DNA from: Mycolicibacter terrae
Lineage (GTDB): Bacteria; Actinomycetota; Actinomycetes; Mycobacteriales; Mycobacteriaceae
NCBI RefSeq assembly: GCF_010727125.1
Contig: NZ_AP022564.1
Location: forward strand, 4,092,001-4,156,000
Direction of reading: 5' to 3'
DNA length: 64,000 bases
The notes beneath the pieces were generated by a model, which worked only from the letters and a program-made list of their open reading frames with translations, did no database searches and had not been told where the DNA came from. The translations under genes and the position numbers were made by a program. Shown here piece after piece: positions 44,194-51,977 of this stretch (position 1 is its first letter; each line of letters begins with the position of its first letter).

Positions 44194-44802
44194 ATGAGTA
44201 CCGACGACGAGCCGGATGCCACCGAAGACGACAAAACCACTGCGCGCGAGGCGGAGTCGGCCGCGGCCGAAAAGCCGGCCGAGACCACCGCGCTGCCGGC
44301 ACCGCGGTCACGGTCCCCCCGGACGCGGCGGGAGTCGCTGACGCTCGGGGGCATCGCCGCCGCCTACCTGGTGGTGTTCGGCCTGGTCGGCGGGCTCGGC
44401 TGGCAACTGTGGCAGCAGCACCGGATCGCCGCTGCCGGGGCAGCCGGGCAGCGTGCCGCGGTGGACTACGCCCAGGTATTGACCAGCATCGACTCGAACA
44501 GGGTGGACGACGACTTCACCGCAGTGCTCAACGGCGCGACCGGGGATTTCAAGGACACCTATACCAAGGCCAGCGTCCAGCTGCGCCAGCTGTTGATCGA
44601 CAACAAGGCGTCGGCGCAGGGCGTCGTGGTGGACTCGGCCGTCCAATCCGAGTCCGCCGACAAGGTGGTGGTGCTGGTGATGGTCAACCAAACAGTCACC
44701 AACACCACCCGTCCTGATCCGCGGGTGGATCGCAGCCGAATGAAGATGACGATGCAGAAGGTCGACGGTCGATGGCTGGCGAGCAAGGTCGAATTGCCCT
44801 AG
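44194..44802 (+). CDS. Mce-associated (Mam) membrane protein of the plus-strand operon
   Basis: A 202-aa protein: charged cytoplasmic N-terminus (1-48), one membrane helix (about 50-70) and a VirB8/NTF2-like domain ending DGRWLASKVELP. Mam proteins stabilise Mce complexes. AAGGAGACG precedes ATG 44194, 19 bp after mceF. Closely similar to the product at 33242-33895. Confidence 0.9.
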   Translation: MSTDDEPDATEDDKTTAREAESAAAEKPAETTALPAPRSRSPRTRRESLTLGGIAAAYLVVFGLVGGLGWQLWQQHRIAAAGAAGQRAAVDYAQVLTSIDSNRVDDDFTAVLNGATGDFKDTYTKASVQLRQLLIDNKASAQGVVVDSAVQSESADKVVVLVMVNQTVTNTTRPDPRVDRSRMKMTMQKVDGRWLASKVELP

Positions 44803-44812
44803 GAGGGAAGCT

Positions 44813-45649
44813 ATGTGGGCGACCCGACTACTGACGGGGATGACGGCCCTGGCCACGGTGGCACTGGCGGTGGCGGCCACACCGGACGCCGGTGCCTCGG
44901 CGCCGTCGTTCTGCAACGGGCTGGGCGGCGATTGGGACGGGCACTACTGCAGCACCGACGTGCACTCCGAGCGGCTGGCAACCCGCTACATCCGGATGGC
45001 GGTGCCGGGGGATCTGGTCGATCACCCGGTGGCCGGGCCACCGATCCGCGATTACCTGGCGAAGTTGTTCACCAACTGGCGCGCCAAGGGCGCTTCGATG
45101 GTCGCCGACAGTTGGGGCAACGAGAATTTCGAGATTTTCCAGCACGGCGACGCGCTCACCGCGGTCTTCCACGAGGACTACCACTCCGACGGTCCGTACA
45201 TCAACAATGCCTACCGCACCTTCACCTTCGATATGGCCGGCGGCCGGCAACTGCAGTTGGCCGACATCACCAGGCCCGGGGTCGATCCGCTGGCGACGAT
45301 TCCGCAACTCGGCGAGCCCTACATCACCGAGGCCCTCGACCGGGCGTTCTGGGAGCATCGGCCCGGCGACTACCCGTTCGTCGCGGAGCGCTTCACCCCC
45401 GACAAGGTGTTCTCCGGTGGTTACCGGTCGTGGGCGTTGACCCCCGATGAGTTGATCCTGTACATGCCCGACTATCCGGTCGGCCACGACTCCCCGGTCC
45501 AGTACAACCAGATGCAGTGGTACATGGACGGCGGTAACGTCCAGGCGCACATCCCGCTGGCGGCGCTGCGTTCCATCCTCCGCCCGGAATACGGCGGTTC
45601 AGCGAGCCTCGACGAAGGAGAGGCGACGCAGGGACCGCCGCAACAGTAG
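44813..45649 (+). CDS. Secreted DUF3298-type protein at the end of the mce operon
   Basis: A 278-aa exported protein: signal peptide to about ASA-PSF, then a domain with YHSDGPYINNAYRTF, LADITRPGVDP and SWALTPDELILYMPDYPVG. The pattern is that of DUF3298/RsiV-type domains, also found in the secreted antigen MPT64. Role unknown; it may bind the Mce cargo (inference). AGGAGGG overlaps the preceding stop. The natural C-terminus is probably ILRPEYG; the final residues SASLDEGEATQGPPQQ and the stop are supplied by the repeat at 45594. Confidence 0.8.
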   Translation: MWATRLLTGMTALATVALAVAATPDAGASAPSFCNGLGGDWDGHYCSTDVHSERLATRYIRMAVPGDLVDHPVAGPPIRDYLAKLFTNWRAKGASMVADSWGNENFEIFQHGDALTAVFHEDYHSDGPYINNAYRTFTFDMAGGRQLQLADITRPGVDPLATIPQLGEPYITEALDRAFWEHRPGDYPFVAERFTPDKVFSGGYRSWALTPDELILYMPDYPVGHDSPVQYNQMQWYMDGGNVQAHIPLAALRSILRPEYGGSASLDEGEATQGPPQQ

Positions 45650-45706
45650 AGCGGTTCAGCGAGCCTCGACGAAGGAGAGGCGACGCAGGGACCGCCGCAA
45701 CAGTAG
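45594..45706 (+). repeat. Two identical copies of the dispersed in-frame repeat, locus 2
   Basis: Two 56-bp copies, 45594-45649 and 45651-45706, identical at every base and one base apart. The first forms the 3' end of the DUF3298 gene and supplies its TAG stop; the second is untranslated. They share the 37-bp core of the pair at 3177-3293, in the same orientation and frame relative to the host gene. Confidence 0.9.
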
Positions 45707-45736
45707 CTGGGCCTGAGGCACTTTCGCCTGCGCTGC

Positions 45737-46402
45737 TCAGCCGTAACGGAAGAGCAGCAGGCTCACCGTGACCACGGCCGCTGTCAGCGCGATCACCGGC
45801 GCAACGGCGACATGGGTCAGCGTCGCTCCGACGACGGCGCCGCCGATCATCGTCAACACCACGCCGTAGCGCAGCTTTTCGCGGTTCCCGGTGCCGCCGG
45901 CCAGCCTGCTGTCCACGCCGATGCCGGCGATGGTCGAGGTGAGCACGGTGGTGTAGAGCTCCTGGATGCCGAACTGGCGCGCGGTCGAGTTCTGCACGCC
46001 GAAGGCCATCGCGAGGCCGAGGATCAGGATCAGCTTGCTGGCGTCGTGGTAACGCAGCACACCGAACCCTGCCAGCGCGGCCAGCCCCACCAGCAGTGCC
46101 ACCTCGATGCCCAGCGCGGTGGTGACCCAGGTCCGGGGACGCCGGCCCAGTGCCCGCACCAGGCGACCGCCGACGATCGCGCCGAGCAGGAACCCACCGA
46201 CCGCCACGATCGCCGCGGTCAGGTCAATGCCGGTGTGGGCGACGAACAGGAAGCCCAGAAAGATCACATTGCCGGTCATATTCGCGACGAACACCCGCCC
46301 GAGCACCAGCACGCTGACCGCGTCGATCAGCCCGGTGGCGAAGGTCAGCAGCAGCAATGCCGCCACCGTGCGCCGTTGTGACAGCGGCGAGGTGACCGGC
46401 AT
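45737..46402 (-). CDS. DUF1275 (YoaK-type) membrane protein
   Basis: A 221-aa protein with six membrane helices; hallmarks are ATGLIDAVSVLVLGRVF and NMTGNVIFLG near the N-terminus and GVQNSTARQFGI in the middle. Function unknown. It starts 3 bp after the mam1D stop and so is probably the last gene of the mce1 transcript. Not part of mce1 in M. tuberculosis as far as I recall. Confidence 0.85.
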   Translation of the reverse strand: MPVTSPLSQRRTVAALLLLTFATGLIDAVSVLVLGRVFVANMTGNVIFLGFLFVAHTGIDLTAAIVAVGGFLLGAIVGGRLVRALGRRPRTWVTTALGIEVALLVGLAALAGFGVLRYHDASKLILILGLAMAFGVQNSTARQFGIQELYTTVLTSTIAGIGVDSRLAGGTGNREKLRYGVVLTMIGGAVVGATLTHVAVAPVIALTAAVVTVSLLLFRYG

Positions 46403-46405
46403 GGC

Positions 46406-47107
46406 TCAGTTCGGGAACCGCGGTGTGAGGTCCAGCGAGGTGATCGTCGGCATCCTGGTGACCACCCAGCGGTTCTGGTCGCGTTTCATGTACAGCCGGT
46501 AGGTCAGGTACTTGATCTGCGGGATGCTCTTGCTCAGTTCGCTGGTCGCCGAGGTATTGGTGTAGACCAGCACGGTCGCCTCGGGGCCGTCCAGCGATTC
46601 GACCGCGGCGCCGACGATCTCGGTGCTGTCGGTGACCTTGGCCTGTTTGTTGCTCTCGGCGATCGTGGCGATGAACTTGCGGTACTGGGCTTCCAGGTCG
46701 CCGCTGAGGTAGACCGCCGCCCGGTCCGGAAGCGTGTCCATGTTCTCCGGCGTGTAGTTCCACAGTGTGTGGATCGCTCGGGCCGCGGTGCGGGCGATAT
46801 CCAGTTTGGTGGCCACTTCTGCCCGGTCGACAAGATACGGCTGGGACGCGCCGGCGGCGAAGGCGGCGGAGGCCACGAACAGCGCGGCTGCCAGCGCTCC
46901 GGCCACCCGCAGGCCGATTCGCCCACGAGCACGGGGCTTTTCGGGTTCGGCCTCGGTTTCCTCGCCGGCCTCGACCTCGGCGCCATCAGCCGCCTCGTTG
47001 CTTTCGGTGTCACCGTCGGTGTCGGTTCCGCCGGCCTCGGGCTCGCCGCTGTCGTCGCCTTCCAGGTCGATCCGACCGTCCCCGGTCTCGGAGGACGTCT
47101 CGGTCAC
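46406..47107 (-). CDS. mam1D: Mce1-associated protein Mam1D (Rv0178 type)
   Basis: A 233-aa protein with an acidic Glu/Asp/Thr-rich N-terminus (1-65), one membrane helix (about 70-92) and a VirB8-like domain ending MPTITSLDLTPRFPN. The last of four Mam genes after mce1F, as in M. tuberculosis. GTG 47107 overlaps the mam1C stop (GTGA). Confidence 0.88.
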   Translation of the reverse strand: MTETSSETGDGRIDLEGDDSGEPEAGGTDTDGDTESNEAADGAEVEAGEETEAEPEKPRARGRIGLRVAGALAAALFVASAAFAAGASQPYLVDRAEVATKLDIARTAARAIHTLWNYTPENMDTLPDRAAVYLSGDLEAQYRKFIATIAESNKQAKVTDSTEIVGAAVESLDGPEATVLVYTNTSATSELSKSIPQIKYLTYRLYMKRDQNRWVVTRMPTITSLDLTPRFPN

Positions 47108-47649
47108 AGCACCTGGTTCAGATTGCTGATCTTCCACTGGTCCCCTTCCTTCTCTGCCGTCAGTAGCCAGCGGGACGCGGCGCTGACATCCTGCTTGCCG
47201 TCCGGTGACTTCCCGGTGTTCTCCACGGCCACCAGCACATTCGCGCTGCCGTCGTCGTTCCACCGCTCGACCCCGGCCCCGGTCACCGTCCCGGTGGTCC
47301 GTTCGCTACGCGCGACCGCGAGCAGGATCCGGTTGGCCTTGTCCTGGCACTCCTTCTCGAATTCACCGGTGGCGTGCGCCAGCACGTCGGCCAGGTAGTC
47401 GTTGGCGTGGAACGGATCCGGCGAGGTGAACATCGTCATGAAGGACTGCACCTCGCCGAGCACCTCGACGTCTCGCATCGCCGCCCGATGGTGCGACGTG
47501 TGCGAGACCAGCACCAGGGCGCACACCGTGATCGCCGCGACCCCCAGCAGCACAGCGGCGACCAGTGCGGTGGCCAGCACCCGACTCGGGGCGTTGCGCT
47601 CGACGAACAGCGGCGTGTCGTCGGGGCCGATCCGGCGCCGCGGACTCAT
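47104..47649 (-). CDS. mam1C: Mce1-associated protein Mam1C (Rv0177 type)
   Basis: A 181-aa protein: short cytoplasmic N-terminus MSPRRRIGPDDTPLFVERN, one membrane helix (about 24-50), and a VirB8-like domain ending WKISNLNQVL. Overlaps both neighbours by 4 bp (ATGA and GTGA). The four Mam proteins are thought to hold the Mce1 complex together. Confidence 0.88.
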   Translation of the reverse strand: MSPRRRIGPDDTPLFVERNAPSRVLATALVAAVLLGVAAITVCALVLVSHTSHHRAAMRDVEVLGEVQSFMTMFTSPDPFHANDYLADVLAHATGEFEKECQDKANRILLAVARSERTTGTVTGAGVERWNDDGSANVLVAVENTGKSPDGKQDVSAASRWLLTAEKEGDQWKISNLNQVL

Positions 47650-48599
47650 TTCTCCTCCTCGGCGGGCAGCGGCTTGCTGACGACGGTGAGGTCGTCGACG
47701 AGCCAGTCCCCCGCCGTCTTCGCGAACGTGACCCGCACAGTGGCGCTGATCAGGCGCTCCTTGCCGGGAGCCCCGCGTTGACCCTGCAGGAACAGCAGCA
47801 TCGTCGCCCGGTGCGGCGTCGCGCTCAGCACCGCGGCATCGGCAACCCGGTAGTAGTTCGGTGTCGGTTTGGCGCCGCCGATCGCTTCTTGCTGGGGCAC
47901 CAACTGTTCGCGGTATTTCGCGGTCGCCAACGATTGGGCACGGGCGAAATCGTCCTGCAGCGACTCGGGGTCGTAGGACAGCATGTCCGCGACGATCTTC
48001 GGACCCTGCCGGGAGACCTGGGTCCTCGCCACATCCGACGCGTGTTCGGGCTGGTAGACCAGGAAGTAGCCGGCCACGGCGGCGATGACGCTCAGGGCGG
48101 CCGCCGCTCCGAATACCGCGCCGGTCCGGGTCCGGATGCCCACCGGGGGCTGCCGGTTGACGGCCGGGCGAACCTCGGTGCGCGCCAAGATATCTGCGAA
48201 GGTGCGCCGACGCCTGTCGCGCAGCGGCCAGAGCCAGCCGGCGAAGACCGGTGCGGTGTCGAGCAGGTGCGCCACGTCGCGCAGCAGCAGGCGGCCGGCG
48301 CCGACAGTCTCGGCCTTGCCGCCGCCGCGCACCACCTCGATCCCGCGGAACGCGCGGCCCAGGCTCCACCCGGCGTACGCCGGCAGCAACGTCCGGTTGA
48401 CCGCGGTCGCCAGGATCGCCAGCCCGGCGATCGTCACCGCGATCCACCACCATATTCCGCGGTGCGGGAAGGACAGCGCCGCCAGCGCCATCGCGGCCAG
48501 CACGATCACGCCGGGCAGCAGGTCGACGCCCAGCGCGGCCGCTCGGGTCCGCCACCCGGCCGGTTGAGCCTGCGGCACCGCGGTTACTGCGTCGGTCAC
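47646..48599 (-). CDS. mam1B: Mce1-associated protein Mam1B with RDD domain (Rv0176 type)
   Basis: A 317-aa protein with an N-terminal RDD domain (about 13-145: GWRTRAAALGVDLLPG, then AYAGWSLGRAFRGIEVV and DRRRRTFADILART), another membrane helix (about 158-180) and a VirB8-like domain ending DDLTVVSKPLPAEEEK. The RDD-Mam fusion is the known form of Rv0176. GTG 48599 overlaps the mam1A stop (GTGA). Confidence 0.9.
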   Translation of the reverse strand: MTDAVTAVPQAQPAGWRTRAAALGVDLLPGVIVLAAMALAALSFPHRGIWWWIAVTIAGLAILATAVNRTLLPAYAGWSLGRAFRGIEVVRGGGKAETVGAGRLLLRDVAHLLDTAPVFAGWLWPLRDRRRRTFADILARTEVRPAVNRQPPVGIRTRTGAVFGAAAALSVIAAVAGYFLVYQPEHASDVARTQVSRQGPKIVADMLSYDPESLQDDFARAQSLATAKYREQLVPQQEAIGGAKPTPNYYRVADAAVLSATPHRATMLLFLQGQRGAPGKERLISATVRVTFAKTAGDWLVDDLTVVSKPLPAEEEK

Positions 48600-49252
48600 C
48601 GCGCCACCTGGTCAAGTCTTCCGATCCGGTACTGACCGTCCTCGCGGACCATCTGAGCCCGCAGCCGGTAGCCGACCTCCTTGCCCTGGGTCTCGACATT
48701 GTCGACCTTGACCCGGAAGGCCACCAGCACGTCGACCGAGCCGTCTGGATTGTTCCGCTCGACCGCGGCGCCCATCTCGGTGAGCTCGATGTGCACCTTG
48801 GCCGCTCGATACGCCTGGACGAAGATCTCCGCGAAATAAGTGGCCTGGGTTCGGAATTCTCCCGCGGCGCAGTCGAGGATCGTCTGCTGCGCCAAGGCGA
48901 TATCGGCACTGTCGGGCGCCTGGGTAGCCAACACGCAGTGCTTGGCCGCCGCGATCGCCTCCGCGTTGTCACGCGCCATGGCCTGGCTCGCGGCGTGATC
49001 CCGCAGCCCCAGGTATCCCGCGGTCGCTAGACCCGCGGCCAGCACGACCAGCACGACACACAGGGCGACCAGGTGGCGACGCCCGAGGCGGGACTGCCCC
49101 GACCCGGCGTCTGCCACATCGGTCGGTACCGGCTCCGTCGTCGCGGTGTCTGCTGCGGTGTCCTCGTCCGTCGTGTCTGCGGTCTCGGCGGTGTCTGCGG
49201 TCTGCTGCTCCCCGTCCGGACTCACCGGAACGGTGCCAGCATCCCCTTCCAT
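48596..49252 (-). CDS. mam1A: Mce1-associated protein Mam1A (Rv0175 type)
   Basis: A 218-aa protein with a Thr/Ala/Asp-rich N-terminus (about 1-50), one membrane helix (about 60-82) and a VirB8-like domain containing CVLATQ and DCAAGEF (cysteine pair) and ending YRIGRLDQVAR. ATG 49252 has AGGAG 7 nt upstream. It overlaps the mce1F 3' end by 31 bp. Confidence 0.88.
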   Translation of the reverse strand: MEGDAGTVPVSPDGEQQTADTAETADTTDEDTAADTATTEPVPTDVADAGSGQSRLGRRHLVALCVVLVVLAAGLATAGYLGLRDHAASQAMARDNAEAIAAAKHCVLATQAPDSADIALAQQTILDCAAGEFRTQATYFAEIFVQAYRAAKVHIELTEMGAAVERNNPDGSVDVLVAFRVKVDNVETQGKEVGYRLRAQMVREDGQYRIGRLDQVAR

Positions 49253-50814
49253 GCGTCGTCTCCTATGTTGGTCGAGTTCTCGACGGAGTATTCGACGCCG
49301 TCCGGCCCCACCGCCTGGCCACTCTGTGGATTGTAGATTGCAGCGGGACCCCCACCCGGGGTGTAGACGCAAGGGTTCGGTTGCTGCCCGTTGCACTGCA
49401 CGCTACCGGTACCCGGCCGGGTCAGCGGGTCGTTCAGCGGCGGCGGCGTCGGGGGCACCATATCCGCCGGTAGCGGGTTGAGGCCGTTATTGATCGACGG
49501 CGCCGGGATCACGTGGCCCGGTTCGATCGGCTGATCACAGCGCGCCCCCAGTGCCGGGCAGTTGCGGATCTGGTTCGGGTCGCCGTACCAGGGGTTGGTG
49601 CCCATCGGAATGTACGGCTTGTCGCTGCGGCAATCCTTCGGCGTCGGGGCCCGCTTGCCCGGCACGTCGACACACGGGATGTTGCGGACGCCGCGCACGT
49701 TGTTCGACGGCGTGTCCTGCGGAATCCGGCAGGAGACGTCGGGGAGGTCGGCGGGACTGGTGTCGGCGAACGCCCGCCACTCCGATGCCGGCAGGTAGCC
49801 GGTCAGACACGGCGGCGGGTAGCCCAGGCTCAGGCCCGGAATCGGGATCGGGAAAACCGGGCCCGGGAAGGCCCCGAGTGCCACGTCTATTGATGCGCGC
49901 CCCGGGAACGTCGAGCTGACCGTCTGGACGATGGAACCGGCCTGCGGCAGGAACACCAACACCTGCTCGGTGTTGCGGTTATAGCGCCTGGCCATCTCGG
50001 TCAGGATCGCCGCGTTCGCCATCATCTGCGGCAGGCTGTCCCGGGTGTCACTGAATATCGTGTGCACCTGGTCGACCAGCGGCGGCAGATCGGTGATGAT
50101 GTGCTTCACCGTCTCGTCCCGGCTCGCGGCCTGGCTGCTGAGGATGTTGAGGTTGCGCGCCCACTGCGTAATCGAGTCGCTCGACTGGACCTGGCTTTCG
50201 ATGATCGGGGCTGCCTTCTCGATGATGTCGTCGACATCGCCGAGGTTGGCTTTGAGATCACCGACGATGGCCTGCGTCGAGTCGACCAGGCGCTGCAGCG
50301 ACGGGCCCAAGCCCCCGACGGCCGTCGCCGTCTCGTCGAGTACCGCCGAGATCTTTCCGGTCGGCAACGCAGCCAGGCCACGCTGGGCGGCGTCCAGTGC
50401 CGGCCCGATCGCCGACGGCACCGTGCCCTTGGTGATCGTCTGGCCGTTCTTCAGGTACTGGCCCGGGTTGTCCGTGGACACCAGATCCAGGTACTGCTCA
50501 CCGATCGCCGACACCGAATGCACGTTCGCCGACGCGTCGGCTGGAATCTTGTAATCGTTGGAGATCTGCATCGTCGCCTGCGCGCCCGTTTCGGTCGGCT
50601 CGACCGCCGTGACTCGCCCGATGATGGTTCCGCGGTAGGTGACGTTCGCGGTCTTGTACAGGCCGCCCGCCTCGGGCAGGTTCGCCTTGAGGCTGTACTG
50701 GCCGAGCCCGGCGAGGCTCGGCAGACGCAGGTAGTACACCCCCAGCACCGCCAGGGCGGCGACGGTCAGGACGCTGAAGATCATCAGCTGCCGTTTGATC
50801 TGAGACGTCAGCAA
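49222..50814 (-). CDS. mce1F: Mce1F
   Basis: Sixth Mce1 subunit, 530 aa: anchor helix (about 12-29), MCE domain (GGLYKTANVTYRGTIIGRV, then VSAIGEQYLDLVS), helical tunnel segment to about 300, and a long Cys/Pro-rich C-terminal domain (PPCLTGYLP, VSCRIPQDTP, IPCVDVPGK). Mce1 imports fatty acids. The start is TTG 50814 inside the mce1E stop overlap; LLTSQIKRQL agrees with the known Mce1F N-terminus. Confidence 0.95.
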   Translation of the reverse strand: MLTSQIKRQLMIFSVLTVAALAVLGVYYLRLPSLAGLGQYSLKANLPEAGGLYKTANVTYRGTIIGRVTAVEPTETGAQATMQISNDYKIPADASANVHSVSAIGEQYLDLVSTDNPGQYLKNGQTITKGTVPSAIGPALDAAQRGLAALPTGKISAVLDETATAVGGLGPSLQRLVDSTQAIVGDLKANLGDVDDIIEKAAPIIESQVQSSDSITQWARNLNILSSQAASRDETVKHIITDLPPLVDQVHTIFSDTRDSLPQMMANAAILTEMARRYNRNTEQVLVFLPQAGSIVQTVSSTFPGRASIDVALGAFPGPVFPIPIPGLSLGYPPPCLTGYLPASEWRAFADTSPADLPDVSCRIPQDTPSNNVRGVRNIPCVDVPGKRAPTPKDCRSDKPYIPMGTNPWYGDPNQIRNCPALGARCDQPIEPGHVIPAPSINNGLNPLPADMVPPTPPPLNDPLTRPGTGSVQCNGQQPNPCVYTPGGGPAAIYNPQSGQAVGPDGVEYSVENSTNIGDDAWKGMLAPFR

Positions 50815-51977
50815 TTCCGGTCAGCCCTTTCCACATAGGGACCGCCGGGTGCGGTGGCGGGGTTCGGCGTATACCGGACGTCCGGGATCATCTTCTCGGG
50901 ATCGTGGCCGAAGGACTGTTCGAGCGCCCGCAGCATCCCCGAGAACCCGGTGCCGGTCAGGATCGCATTATCGATCGACGCGTAGGTCAGGTCCACGACC
51001 AGCGAGGAGTTGATGAAGTCGCCGCGGACCGCCTTGAAGGCACCGTCGACGTGGTACGGCGCGGTGATCATGACCTGCAACAGGTCCGGTATGTACGGCG
51101 ACGCCTTGCGGAGTTCACGCGCGGGGCACTGCATCGACGTCAGCACCTTGTGGAGGTCGGAGCGGACCGGGGCGATCTGTTCGTTGGTCGCCCGGCCCAA
51201 CTGGCCGATCCCGTCGATGGCGTTGATGAAGACTTGCTGCTGCGCGTTGAAGTACTTGAACAGCGGCGGGAAGTCGGTCAGCACCTTGTCGACGGCGTTG
51301 TCGTGGGCACTGATGTAACTCAACAGGCGGTTGCTGGAGTCGATGGCGTGGGTGATGTCGTCGCGCTGATCGTTCAGCGAGCCGACGAACGTGTCCAGCT
51401 TGTCCAGGAAGGACCGGATCTGCTCGGCCCGGCCACCCACGACCGCGTCGAATTCGGTGGTGATGGTCTCCAGGTCGGACAACCCACCCCGGTGCAGCAG
51501 TAACGACAGACCGGCGAGTGTGCGCTCGATCGTCGGGAACGCCGACGAATTGTTCAGCCCGATCGTGTCGCCGTCCTTGAGTTCGCCGTCCGGTTTCGGC
51601 GGCGCCGCGAGTTCGATGTGCTGCGACCCCAGCAAGCTGGTCTGTCCGATCTTCGCCGTGGCGTTACGCGGTAGGTGGACGTCCTTGTTGAGCTTGAGCT
51701 TCAAGGTGGCGACCCAGTTCTTCAACTCGATCTGGTCGACCACGCCGACGAACACGTCGGCGACCAACACCCGACTGTTGCCGTTGAGCGCGAGGGTGTC
51801 CGGCACCTGCACGTAGACCGTGTAGGCACCGGGGCCGCTGCCGGGCCCGCCCGGAAGCGGAACGTTGGCGATTCCTCGCCAGTCCCGACATGAGGTCAGC
51901 GTCAGCGCCACCATCAACAGGACCAGGGCTTGCCGGCCCCGCCGGCTGACCGTCTTCATCACGGTTGTCCGTCTCAT
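50808..51977 (-). CDS. mce1E: Mce1E lipoprotein (LprK)
   Basis: Fifth Mce1 subunit, 389 aa, membrane-anchored lipoprotein: signal peptide ending in the lipobox LTSC (about C30). MCE domain with NSRVLVADVFVGVVDQI and GQTSLLGSQHIEL, then a helical region; no Pro-rich tail. Ends ERADRNC. ATG 51977 overlaps the mce1D stop by one base. Confidence 0.95.
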   Translation of the reverse strand: MRRTTVMKTVSRRGRQALVLLMVALTLTSCRDWRGIANVPLPGGPGSGPGAYTVYVQVPDTLALNGNSRVLVADVFVGVVDQIELKNWVATLKLKLNKDVHLPRNATAKIGQTSLLGSQHIELAAPPKPDGELKDGDTIGLNNSSAFPTIERTLAGLSLLLHRGGLSDLETITTEFDAVVGGRAEQIRSFLDKLDTFVGSLNDQRDDITHAIDSSNRLLSYISAHDNAVDKVLTDFPPLFKYFNAQQQVFINAIDGIGQLGRATNEQIAPVRSDLHKVLTSMQCPARELRKASPYIPDLLQVMITAPYHVDGAFKAVRGDFINSSLVVDLTYASIDNAILTGTGFSGMLRALEQSFGHDPEKMIPDVRYTPNPATAPGGPYVERADRNC

